NCBI GenBank assembly: GCA_009602725.1
Contig: WELB01000126.1
Coordinates: forward strand, 205,864-269,863
Direction: 5' to 3'
Length of the DNA: 64,000 bases
From: Spirogloea muscicola
Lineage: Eukaryota; Streptophyta; Zygnematophyceae; Spirogloeales; Spirogloeaceae
Part shown: one piece after another, positions 23,439-34,035 of the stretch
Numbering within the stretch: the stretch's first letter is position 1
How the letters are laid out: each line of letters starts with the position of its first letter
Position numbers and translations under genes: made by a program
The notes under the pieces: generated by a model
The model's database searches: none
The model's input: the letters and a program-made list of their open reading frames with translations, nothing else
Told to the model about the DNA's origin: nothing

Positions 23439-24905
23439 CCTCCGCAGAGCCCGCCGCGCCCGACGCCGCCGCCGAGTTCGGGCCCGCCGACGAGCGCGAG
23501 GACGTGGCCACCGGCACGCCGCTGCGGGCCGAGGCGCTGCACCTTCACGCCTCGCCCCACCTGCGCACCGCCGACGTGCTCGGCTACTTCACGGGCTTCA
23601 GCCCCGTGGCGGTGGAGTGGGTCTCGCCCAGCTCCTGTGAGCTCCTCCGCCATTGCCACTGCCGCTCCGTGCGTGCCCAGACGTGAAGCGACAATGGGAG
23701 CGCGCTTCGGGCTGACGAGCCTCCGCTGCTGTGCTTCGTTGCGCAGGCAACGTGGCCTTCGCCGACCCATTCAGCGCCAAGCGGGCACTGCTCCGCAAGG
23801 GCACGCTCGAGCAGATGGCCGACCCCGACTCGGGTGAGCCGGAGACCTGCTGCTTCCCGAGGCTGACAAGCCAGAGCCTCGCCGCTGTCAGCGCCGTATT
23901 TGAGGCCGTGCATTGTCACAGTACCCAAGCTCGTGTCGAAGCCACCGGGTGAGAGTTTGCGTAAACTTGCATGTCGCAGCTGCTCCCTGGCACGAGGGCA
24001 AGCTGCTCGTGCTGCACGACTGGACATTCCCCATCAGCCTCCGCGTCGCTTCCATCCTGGACGCACCGCCCAACCCGCCAGTCCCGGGGAAGGATGGGCT
24101 GGCGGCGGACGGCGGGAGCCTGGAAAATGGGGCGGCGGACAAGCTTGCCTTGGGGAAGAGGCCCCGGGGCCTGCCGGCTGGCAGCCCGTGGCGGCAGCCG
24201 GCGCACCGTGACCTTGACGGGGAGGTCGCGCTCAACCTTGACATGCGTAGCATCCTGCTGCACGACCAGGGAAAGGTCTTCAGCCGCCTTGGCACGAAGC
24301 TGCCGCCGACGCCTGACGAGGTGGAGCAGGGCATCGACACGGGCATTGCCAGGAAGCTGCAGCGTGTTGACGTCCCTGACCTTCGGGCATACTTGAAGGC
24401 CAAGGTTGCTGAGGATGGGCATATTCGGCCGGTCGTCGTGAAGGGCAGGGGCACGGCTACGTACAAGCGCGGGACGTTCATGCCTCTGGGGTCTCCAGAG
24501 GCCACTAACCAGGCCCAGGCAGACGATACTGAGGCATTGTACGAGCCAGCAGACAAGGTGGAGAACGGGGAGGGGGAGGGTGCAGAGTCGGCTGTCCCTC
24601 CAGAGGTGTTGATGACCCCAAGCAGTAAGGTCAACACTGAGGCTGTTGAGCGGTGGGAGCCGGAGGAAGCGACTCCAAGTTTGTCAGAGAGACGGCCTCG
24701 CGTCAGGGACAGGCTGGGAGGCACTTCTAGAGAGGAAGTCCTCGGCACAGGAGCTGGGGATCGACTGCGACGTGTGAAGGACAGGCTGGGGGCGAAGACG
24801 ATGGTGAGGGCTGTTGAGGAGGTAGGCACTGGCACAGGTACTGGTAGGAGGAGACATCGGGGCGGGAAGAGAGAGAGGAAAACAGGGACCGTTTGTAGAC
24901 AATGA
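23439..24905 (+). CDS. NCBP3-like nuclear cap-binding protein subunit 3
   Basis: Likely homologue of NCBP3, which binds capped mRNA and links it to export. Exons: up to 23636 (5' end unresolved because of the N at 23438), 23747-23833, and 23980-24905 (stop). Seen: an RRM-like unit, EALHLHASPHLRTADVLGYF, then VEWVSPSSCNVAFADPFSAK (across a phase-1 intron) and RALL. This is the order found in NCBP3 (helix, YF, xVEWLxxxSCNVxFxDxxxAxRAL). The last exon holds a basic C-terminal region with RVRDRLGG and RVKDRLGA repeats and an Arg/Lys-rich end, as in NCBP3 tails. The frame continues upstream through the N to a low-complexity Pro/Ser stretch, so the true start is unknown. The assignment rests on the RRM-like block only. 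Confidence 0.6.
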
Positions 24906-25474
24906 AGAAATACCTTAAGGCTGCGAGTAGATTGCGATTGGCACAAAATATTAGCCATGCAGCAACAAGCAGCCCAGTGAGTAGGCAGCCGCAATTTCTC
25001 ATTCACATTCCATGGAGATGCCCATACTCATGGCATTTACTGCTAACAAAATATCTCTCAGCCTCTGTTACTTCGGAGTACGTCTGATCTTCAAATTCAA
25101 TCTCCTGCAAAGAATAGCCAGTGTTGTCATGTGACCACTGAGGGTGTTGGAGTGAAATTTCCAAGCCTAATGAGCGTAAATCCATGAAAAACAAAGGCTA
25201 CTGCAGAAGCCTGCTGACGAGTTGCCTAAGTTGTGTTGGAAGAGCTAAAGTCGCCTAAGTTCGTTCCAAGTCCTTTCCGAGCGCGTCAGAGAGTGGACAT
25301 CAGCTACAGGGTAAATATGAAGCTGTGTCACCTAGGATACAGCCACTGTGCATCTTGCTTGCATCTGGAGCCTCCAAAAAGTTGCCCGCCCATGTGCCAG
25401 AAACGAAGGACCAAGAAGATGTATGCATGAGTTGCACAATCCAGACTAAGTCCACACTTTTGCCAAGGTCCGCA
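24906..25474. other. intergenic between convergent genes
   Basis: 3' flanks of the NCBP3-like gene (+) and GPDH (-). No conserved ORF. Confidence 0.5.
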
Positions 25475-28400
25475 CTAGCGTCCTTTCATAGAGGGATGCC
25501 GACCAAGAATTTTGGACTTATATATTGCCTGGCCTTGCGCCATCTCAATACGCTGGCGAGGATCATATGTATTCTCGTCCCGCAGCGTTTCCAGAAGAGC
25601 CTCAGGCTCCGCAACCCTGTCAACAAGGGGTGGAAGGATGAGCAGGTCAAAAGGCTAGCAATTGAGCACACTGCCCGCACTTAGATTGCGCACACACCAC
25701 ATTTAGAATGAGGCTCCTGTCTGCAATGACTATGCCTACTGAAGACAATGCCTCTGTTCAGCTTCTCTTAGTCAGACCTATACGACAGCAAGTGAGGAAG
25801 AAGCAAGGACCTACTGGGCCTGCTCTGCAATGCTGGAGGATGACATCTCTAGCCAACAGCTTCAAACCGCAACAAGTATGTGGCTCGGCACACAAGGTGT
25901 GAAAGGGCAGCAAACCTTGAGATCAGAATGCGATTGAGTGTCTGAAGGATGGGGCATAACTCCACAGGCGGTACAAGCTCATCCCGGGAGGGGTGCTGCA
26001 CGCTGAAGCTTGGCTGGCTAAGGAGACAGTAGAATGCTGCAACAGCAGAAACTCCCTGCGTGAAGAAATGAAGTACACATCAGTGACGGGACAGAACATC
26101 AGACTGTTGCTGTATGAGAAAAGAAGAACATGATGTGTTTGTGCGAATGCTTGTGAAAATATGTACTTAAGCGTAATCTTGCAATATAAGGATGCAAGAC
26201 ACCCATTGACAAGTACCTGAATGACGCCCTTGCCCTTGACATTGTCGCCCATGTCGGGCGTCAAGGCCCGAGTCCCCAGCTGCTGGCCGTACCAGGAGTT
26301 CCTCCCTTTGAGCAGCGTGACATACGTGTCCGCCAAGAGCGGACCAGCAAGCTTCTCCGGCTCCTCTGCCAGCAGGTGGGTGATATAAATCATCTCCGAC
26401 GTGCTATGAGCAAAGTACACTGCTTTGCTTGTTGCGCTCTCCTTTGTTAGGCTCGCTACCAGGCCTGCCCTTGCAGTTGCCAAGTATATGGAAGTGGTCA
26501 ATTCATGTCTGCACATGGAGCTGTCAGCAGCTGCTATGGATACCCAAAGCATTCACTATTGACTATGCTTTCTGCAAATCATAAGGCTCTCAATATGACG
26601 TCCTTGCTTTCAGAGCAAAGTAGGAGCAAGTGCAAGCTGCTTAAAGCTTCAGAGCCAGCCATTTAAGGGCCTCACCAGCGCCAATGGCATAGACGTTCTT
26701 GAGGCCTCCCATGACCTCGTGCGTAACAAGGTCAGGATTGTCCCAAACGATAAAATGAGGCTGCCTCAGGAAGCTGGCAAGGGGCTTGCGCCACTGGTCT
26801 GTTCCACAAAGCCGAGCATTAGCGTATTCTTTGTTCCACACCTCTGCTGCAATGTTGGGGCCGCCAAGATAGAGGATGTTGTCAAGGGGAACGCCAGCTG
26901 CAAGACCGAGGCTGCTGATGATCAGCCCTCACAAAGAGGCCACCAATGCATCACTGGTCAAGTGACAGTAGCATGATGAGCTGGCTGACATATAGCTGTG
27001 CTCATGACAGAGGTTTCCATTAGGGTGCAATATCAAGAAGTCTAACCACTGGTGGTAGATGACATGTCTGCAATGGCACAAACACTCTGAAATATATAGA
27101 ATATTAGAATCAGTACAGACACGTCTGCACGAGCCTAACCATCTCAAAGATGCCCACAAGTCATCCGCATCTGTCTAGAGGATGCTGCTGCATACTCGTC
27201 TGGTGTATGATAAGGGTAGGTGTGACAATGTGTGGCTCCGGCTCCAGAGCTGCTTCCACGCCCTTGGCTAGGCTGATGATCACAGCTGGCGACTTCCTCC
27301 GCTCCTTCCAATACTTTCCGATTTGCTCAAAGACCCCCCTTGTCTCGGTGGACGGGAGCCCGTTGACAACAAGGTCTGCATCCCAAACAGCCTCCTGGAG
27401 GTTGGTGACGACGTGGAGTGGGCAGATTGGCGAATCCACCATGTTCACACAGAACCCGTCCCTGTGTTCACAGCAGGGTGAGGAACCCGACTGAAGCTCA
27501 GGTGGAGGCCAGACGTGCTCGCTACAATGACAAATAGCTCCATCATCACAAGCTGCACTCAGAGATCACAAGCTGCATTCTTTGAACGGCGAATGGAAAG
27601 CACCTGAGAATCTCGTCCGCATACAGGGCACGATCCCCTAGCCGGGCTTCGACATACTTCAAGTACGCGCAGTTCTCAAGCAGCCTCCTTAGGACCTCAG
27701 CCTGGCTGTTAATCACTGTGAAGAGGTGCTCTGAAAACTCCCTATCCATCTGCCGCCCAGGCCTGGCACAAGCAAGTAAGCCCTCCTTAAAAACGAGAAG
27801 AAAAATGTAAAGATTTCGGACTTGGCTGCAGTGTTTTCCCCCCGCCCTGTCCTCTGCTAAGCACAGTGATATTTAGCACAATATACCCTCAAGCAAGAAC
27901 AAATTAGAGTTTAGTCTAATGTTTTAAAGATGTGGTTGACAGTATGAGCAGAGGCAAGCTTGCCTGCGCCATATCCGGACGCTGATTCTGTCATCCAAGT
28001 GACCGTATGTTTCCTGCAAAGCACAGCCAGCCTGCTCAGAAGACGGCTCCGAGCTAGATGGTAGCCATCAGCCAGCCCACAAGCTAGCAAAGCGCGCAGT
28101 ACCATATCAAGTATCAAAGCTGGGGCGCCATCTGTGGGCTTGCCCAGCTGCTGCACTGCACTGTAGTGTACCCCTATCACTGTTGCCCCCTGCAGCCTAT
28201 GTGTGTTATGCTCTGCTGCTTAGGCCAGAATTATGGGGGAGAACACACAGTCACTTGTATCACCTGAATCATTCCAATAAAGACGCAGCCCCAGGCACCC
28301 GCGCCCACTCCAACGACCCTGAGGGGGTCGCCAGGGGCTTTGCCAAACAGCTCCCGGAGCTCATCCAGCCTATCGGACGCGTCTCCACTCTGCTCTGGCA

Positions 28401-28626
28401 CACGACAGCGGCGCGTTATACAAGCAGAACTTGAGACGGAGTGGCCAGCTAAGCTCGTGAGGGCAGTCCGAGCAGATGCCCTCTGTGCTTCGGCTTCACT
28501 GAGGTGCTGTGCAGAGAGCCCGCTCACCCTCGCGGCCTTGACGCCATTGGCAACGGGCGCGCCGTCCGCCTGAGGGGCGCCGTCGGCCGCCTCTCCGTGA
28601 GGCGGCGCCGGGCCGGCACCGTTCAT
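25475..28626 (-). CDS. GPDH: glycerol-3-phosphate dehydrogenase (NAD+)
   Basis: Reduces dihydroxyacetone phosphate to sn-glycerol 3-phosphate, a precursor of glycerolipids and glycerol. Eight exons: 28626-28264, 28013-27964, 27762-27604, 27461-27196, 26897-26676, 26464-26217, 26055-25916, 25616-25475. Seen: dinucleotide fold [110 protein letters not shown]. The blocks follow plant GPDHC1-type enzymes, and no fused phosphatase domain, as in some algal GPDs, is seen. Intron 2 uses a GC donor (GCAAGC). The frame is open upstream to 28947 through a poly-Ala stretch, so a longer N-terminus (transit peptide?) is possible. The ATG at 28626 is the conservative choice. Confidence 0.9.
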
Positions 28627-28788
28627 ATTCGGCGCTGCTAGCGTCTCAGAGGCGGCCAGATTTCGCCGTGAAGAAAGGATGTCCAAAGTCGCAGGCAGCG
28701 AGAAGCAGACAACGCGCCACAGGCTCCGAGCGAACCGGCGAGCAGCCAATGGCAGGTCAGGGCTCGCGCAGCCAATGTCTGTCCAGCA

Positions 28789-28832
<44 letters not shown>

Positions 28833-29984
28833 CGGCGCTGGCGTTGGCGGCGGCGGTGGTGGCGGTGGTCGTGGTGGTTCGGGAGCTGGGCGGGGATGTC
28901 GAGGGGCGCCTTCTTATGGGGGCGGGGGCCCTGCCCACCACTAACACACGGTTAAGATAACCTCATTGGCGGTCTACGCACAGTAAAAGCCTCCCGTCTG
29001 ACCCCCCTCGTCCCCGCTTGGTACTGGAAAACCCCCGACGCTTCAGCGGGGGTTAGTCTGTCCCAGTGCCATGTAAGGGTGTTCACTTAGTAGGCCCTAA
29101 CCGTGGCTGACTCCGGGGTTGGGCAGCGGGGGCCCCCGCCTGTCGCCTAGCGCGCCGAGCGCGGCGCAGGGAAGGGGGCGCGCACGCGCGCTGGCCACGC
29201 GGCCAGCTCACGCGCCGGCACGTGGCGTGCGCGCCCGTGCGCCCGGCCTGAGCGCTCGTGGCAGGTGGCAAGCCGCCGCTAGACGCCAAGCTGCGGCTGC
29301 CCTCTCCCGGGGGCCGCGGGGGCACGTGCTCCTCCCAGGTGCTCACAACCCAACACTGTCGGGACTTGTGGTGGGGGGTGGGTGGTGGCTCCGCTGGTAC
29401 ATTCATTCATCATTCATACATTCGTATGTTCAAGTATCACCCAAGATGTGGTGTGTACCTGGCTGGCTTTCACAGCAGGCCGCATTGTTCCTCTCCCCCT
29501 CCATCGCCGGGGGTTTAGCAAGCCGCTGGGCGCGCCGCCATGGCGCCCGCCCGCATGCGCGCCCACACCAGTACTGCGGGCACGTGGACGGGGCCCCGGC
29601 GCCATGCCGGCGCCCCGGGAATGCGCGAGCGAATGTGCGCGCGCGCGCTTCTGCCTGAACAGTGGTGGCTGAATGGGGCCCACCCTTCCATTTCATGCGC
29701 ACTGCGCGCCTTATCTCTCTTTCTTTCTCTGTCTCCCTCAGAGCGGCTGCCGAGAAAGACAGAAACTGCTCAGAAAAGCTGGAACGAACGACGGGACTTG
29801 ACAGGCAAGCTCCAGGCGCCTGCCCCAGCTATGCCGCCCAACCCGCCCCGCTGCCCACCCCGCCCCCCGCCCCGCGCGGGCGTGGGGTCGCCCGCCTGGC
29901 TGGCGGGCACTGCTCGGCTGAACTGTGCCCGGAGGAAAGCAGGGTACCCTTGTGCCCCTCTTGGGAGAGCCACTTTTTCTCACT
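28627..29984. other. GC-rich intergenic DNA
   Basis: Begins with the possible long N-terminus or promoter of GPDH, including a GGC run at 28787-28830 and a small hairpin with AACCCCCG and GCGGGGGTT arms near 29030-29055. ORFs in 29.1-29.9 kb (both strands) are compositional and not supported. Confidence 0.4.
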
Positions 29985-30046
29985 GCCCGGCCCCTTCGGA
30001 CCTTGTCCAGTCTTTTTCGGGCTGGCTTTTCACAGCCCTCGCCCCC
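29985..30046 (+). repeat. dispersed hairpin repeat (plus-oriented tail copy)
   Basis: CCCCTTCGGACCTTGTCCAG, then a T-rich tract, then the perfect inverted repeat GGGCTGGCTTTTCACAGCCC at 30019-30038. It is one of the best-preserved copies of the family. Confidence 0.75.
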
Positions 30047-30095
30047 CTCTTAATACACTCTCCTTCCTCTGGATGAGCTCACACAACAGCTCTTC

Positions 30096-30230
30096 ACAAG
30101 TGGCAGTGCGTGTGAATGGCTGGCTGGCTTTCAAGCACAAAACGAAAGCATTGGGGCTGCTTGTCCAGCCCCTCTCCTCAATGGGCGAGCCCCTTTCTTT
30201 TCTCAGCCATTCACACGCACAGCCACTTGT
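30096..30230. repeat. 27-bp inverted repeat with nested hairpin
   Basis: Arm 30096-30122 (starts ACAAGTGGCAGTG) and arm 30204-30230 are reverse complements with one mismatch. The 81-bp loop contains a second perfect hairpin, GGGGCTG cttgtc CAGCCCC, at 30153-30172. The nested structure adjoins the retroelement-tail repeats. Confidence 0.85.
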
Positions 30231-30534
30231 TGAAAGAAAGAAAGAGCTGGGAACGGGCGGAGATCGAAACCGTGACTTGTACCCAGGCTCCTCCACGTGC
30301 CTGAAGTGCTGGAGGTTCCAGGGCGGGCCAGAATACCCCAGTGGAACTGCCGCCCGGCTCCACTCCACATTCTGGTTGGTCAACATTGTGTCCCGTTGAA
30401 CGCTCTCCACTGTTCAACAGTCAGCGTGGCCCGCTACAGCAAGTTGCGTGATGACGGTGGACTGCAAGACATATTTCTCAAGACGAAATGGCAATGCCTC
30501 CAGCTCTCATGCCCGGCCAACTTCGGGAAGTGCT

Positions 30535-30835
30535 CGCCTACAGAAGGTAGGGGCTGGGAAAGGCCAGCCCAAAATGCCAGAAAGCGCGGCAAGATTGACT
30601 GGTGGCTGGGAGAGGCCAGCCCAAAGGAATAGAGGGAAGTGGCACTCCCAATGGGGGCAAAGGGCTGCGAAAAGCCAGCCCAAAAAGAATTCACAAAGGT
30701 TCAGAGGGGCCTTAAAGGAATGGACAAGGTCTGAAGGAGCCGGAGTGCTAAGTACTATGACAGCAGCGAAGGGGACTCTCAGTGACCTCGAGTCAGTAGA
30801 TGCAAGTCGGAATAGCTAGCAGGCGGATAGACGCG
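30535..30835 (-). repeat. retroelement 3'-tail repeats, minus orientation
   Basis: Three hairpins of the GGGCTG...CAGCCC family lie in a row (30551-30570, about 30604-30621, 30663-30682), followed by GGACAAGGTCTGAAGGAGCC and AATAGCTAGCAGGCGG. The latter block recurs almost unchanged at 47.45-47.57 kb. It lies directly 3' (minus strand) of the reverse-transcriptase-type fragment at 30793-31124. Confidence 0.65.
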
Positions 30836-31124
30836 CCCTGACGGAAGCCGGAGGCCGCCGCCAAAGCCCGGCCTGCACGCAAGTGAACCGCGAAGGCAAG
30901 GGACCGCTGCAAAGAGATGGCCAAGCGCGTCCGGAAGACTTGAGCGAGGGACCCAGCGACATTGAAGCCAGGCTGCTCGCCCTGCTGCCCGTGGCGGCGG
31001 GCCACTGCTCGCCGCGCAAGGTGGTGAAGCAGGTCAAGCCATTTTGAGCCAAAGGCTCCGTGTACGTCGACGGCGAGTGGGACAAACTCGTCGCCCACTG
31101 GGTGATCCGAGCATCCGGCCAACT
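30793..31124 (-). mobile_element. reverse-transcriptase-type retroelement, C-terminal fragment
   Basis: The minus-strand ORF reads SDHPVGDEFVPLAVDVHGAF, then WLDLLHHLARRAVAR, FRTRLAISLQRSLAFAV and LAAASGFRQG. This is the C-terminal module (FVPLAVExxGxxG ... LAxxLSVxLQRxNAxxV) that follows the Cys/His motif in many algal and protist non-LTR-like polyproteins. Related, more decayed copies lie at 52.98-53.7 and 54.4-55.2 kb. The upstream part is cut by the N at 31125. Confidence 0.6.
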
Positions 31125-31125
31125 N
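31125..31125. other. single-N assembly join
   Basis: Separates the retroelement fragment from GC-rich DNA leading into RbcX. Confidence 0.7.
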
Positions 31126-31307
31126 GCGCCGCGCGGCTCGGGACGCCTCCGCCGCCGCCGCCGCCGGACCAGCCCGGGCAGGTCCGCCAGTGAGCCGCGC
31201 TGGCCACTGGGCCAGCGTGTTGTCGGAGCCGGCGACGCTGGTTTCGACGTCACAGCCGGCTTCGCAGACGGCGACGCAGCAGCGGCAGAGCCGGCGGCGA
31301 GCTGGCG

Positions 31308-33163
31308 TTGGCTCCTCCGGCTGTCGCAGCTGAGCCGCTGCTGAGCTGCCTGCGGCGCTCGCGTCCAGGGCGCCGGCAGTGCGGCCGGTGCGAGGAGCGG
31401 GGCCTGGCGCAGCTCCGGCTGCTGCCGGCGGCGAGGGACTGCCGAGGGAGACGAGGCCGGGACCGGACGCGGCTGCTGTGCCGCTCCGACTCCAAGATGT
31501 ACGTCCCAGGTAGCGTCCTGCTCGTTGCTCCCCCGTTCCTGCACGAGGCCTTGAACTCCGCCTGTCCCGGCCTCGCGACTTGCATTGCAGAGTACAAGTA
31601 AGGACATGCTGGGTTTATGGGTTGAGTCTTACTGGGCAGGATTGAGGTCTGGCTGCCTGCCGAAGGCAGCTGTGCATTTAGTCTTGCGCTCACTGCAGCC
31701 AGGGAGATGAAGATGTTAATTGACTGCATTCCTCTTGTGCACAAGCATCAGCCAAGCAAGGCCGGAAAGAGTGGTTGGTCCACTGCAGAGCTGTTGATGC
31801 TGAGAAGATGATATTACTCAATGCGTGCTCCTTGACTTCAGGCTTTGGGGACAAGTCCCCTGAAGCCAAAGCAGCGGATTCGCTGCACAACTTCTTCACT
31901 TTCCTCGCCGTTAAGATTGTGCTAGCCCAACTGCAGGTACAGCCACTGTTTCCATTTGCATGGTGGCCTGCTACCAGCCTTAATTGATGGTATGAATCTG
32001 GATATTTCATGCCTATCAATGCTACTGCAAGACTTATCAAGATGCTCTTCTGTGATGACACGCTCACAATCTCCACAATACTTCAGTCATCAGCTGACTA
32101 TTCAGCTTGTGAGCTTCACAGAGCTATAACCCGGAGGGTTATAAGGACCTCATGACGTTCGTGGACAAAATTCCTCTCAAGGACGGGGATGTGTTTTGCT
32201 CCACTCTTCTCAAGGAGCATCCCCGCCTAGGTATACCTGTGCTATCAAATGCAGCATCTTTGCAGAACGTAGAAGATCTTAACAAGATTTCTGCCTGTCG
32301 CTGAGCCAATGTTGCAATCAGGCATAGTGTTTTCTCTCAGTCACAGGAGGTCAACTTCAGCTTGAGATGGCTTCTGCTGCCCATGTCTGGTCATCTAGAT
32401 CCTTTTGCAGCTATTCATCTACTAGACGACACAGCACTCAATACCAACTCTGAGAACATGATCCTCACAGTCTGTTCTCTTTCGATCTGTTGCATATTCT
32501 GTGCTGCCACTGTGGGCAACAATGTAACGGGCCTCTAGCTGTGCGAATCCTGGAGGTGGGTCGCTCTTATGCAGAGTAAAGTGTGCACTTGGTGGATGTC
32601 CTTCAATAGAAATGTCTGCGAGAATAAATGTCAGCCTTGCGTAACCAGCCTTTAGTAAGGATCTGTACACTTGGCTGTCAAATGGTGTCTGCAGGTGAGA
32701 GCTGCATATGTTAAGGAGGATTTTGAGTGGGACAATCTGAAGAAATTGTCTTTGAAGGTGAGCTTGCAGTCAGAGAATGTTCTTGGCATCTGGAAATCCT
32801 GTGCATGGCAAGTTGGGAGATGAATAAATGTTCTGCAACACGAAGCGGACTTATAAAAACGGGAGCCCCAAAGTTTCTTGGAGATGCTTGCAAAGGAGCA
32901 GGTCATTGCCATCTTGCAGTATTTTGGTTTGCTCCCTGACAATGGACAAGCTTATGTACTAGACTGTCCACTGCATGTTATCAGCAGTATCACCAAGTTT
33001 CCTTGTCAATTAGTAACATATCCTGCTGGTCTTCAACTCCCTCCTGCAATCTGCTCAGCGCACTGGGGAAGCCAACACGCGCATCATGCGGGAGTTCTTG
33101 GAGGTTTCTGGCAGCATTCAGCCCTCGACAACATGCGTTGATGATGATTGTAGTGTCTCTTGA
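31308..33163 (+). CDS. RBCX: RbcX, Rubisco assembly chaperone (chloroplast)
   Basis: RbcX dimers clamp the C-terminal peptide of the Rubisco large subunit during assembly in the stroma. Six exons: 31308-31509, 31842-31936, 32122-32230, 32539-32555, 32695-32757, 33059-33163 (TGA); 196 aa. Seen: MYVPGFGDKSPEAKAADSLH (across intron 1), NFFTFLAVKIVLAQLQ, SYNPEGYKDLMTFVD, AVRILEVRAAYVKEDFEWDN, LKKLSLK and ANTRIMREFLE, as in plant RbcX. Exon 4 is only 17 nt and supplies (A)VRILE; without it both frame and homology are lost. The first 62 residues, rich in Arg, Ala, Leu and Cys, look like a plastid transit peptide; the start at 31308 is the first in-frame ATG. Plant-type (class II) by sequence pattern. 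Confidence 0.92.
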
Positions 33164-34035
33164 CAAAGGCAGCTTTTAATTGTTGAAGTCGTGCTGTGGA
33201 GTGGATATGATCATAAGCCTAGCAGCCATACCTTTGCAAATTGCAGGCGCATTCATGAAACCATCTAAATGTACCATCAGAGGTACTCATATGACCTTGT
33301 CATTCGGCAGATGTAGCTTGTCTTCTAGTGACCTGCAGATAGTCCTGTCAGCAAGTTGTTGTGCATCGTCAACATGGCCCAACAAGCAAAAATCCCTGTG
33401 AGGGCGAAGTGAAATACAGACAAGTGGCAGCAGAAAGGCTGTGGCTAAGATTGAAGCAATTGGCACATCAGAAGGTCATCAGAGTTAAAATACAGGTACA
33501 GCAGCGTTGCTCACTGGACAGTGTCTTGACACGAATAGAACAGAATAGCAAAGAGTGACTGGCTTAAGGGCTCATGCAAAGTGTGGAGGGTTCAGGGACT
33601 TGCAGATTTGATTGTGCATATGTGCAGCTAAGGATCACTGATGAGATGGTGGTGGGAGGAAAGTGTCTCCTCGACGACACGCTCATTTACAGGACTACTG
33701 TGCTGCTCTTGAAGGTGCAGAATAGCCCCTGCCTAGCCCCATCGATGTGTATGAGACGATTCAGATACCAGCGGCGCCGGCCACACCACCCTACTCTTAG
33801 ACAATTGGAGGGTCAATAGAAAGAACATCTGCATATCTGCTGCTGTACACGAATTCGTCTGACAGGCTTTCACTACTGAGCTCCTTCACTCAGCATGTAC
33901 CCATGGCATGCCTGGTGAATCACTTTCAGTGCTGTTGCCAGATCACACAAACACAGAGGGCTCTTGGGAGGGAGGCCAAGCTCCTGCCTGTACTTCGCTG
34001 TCCTGGTGGAAGTTGTGGAGGGAGCAAACTTTAGC
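33164..34035. other. intergenic between convergent RbcX and ECH2
   Basis: Short ORFs only; no motif recognised. Likely 3' UTRs. Confidence 0.45.

Noticed and set aside
23888-25006. 372-aa minus-strand ORF opposite the NCBP3-like last exon
   Set aside because: Ser/Pro/Arg-rich antisense shadow; the plus strand has spliced, conserved coding sequence.
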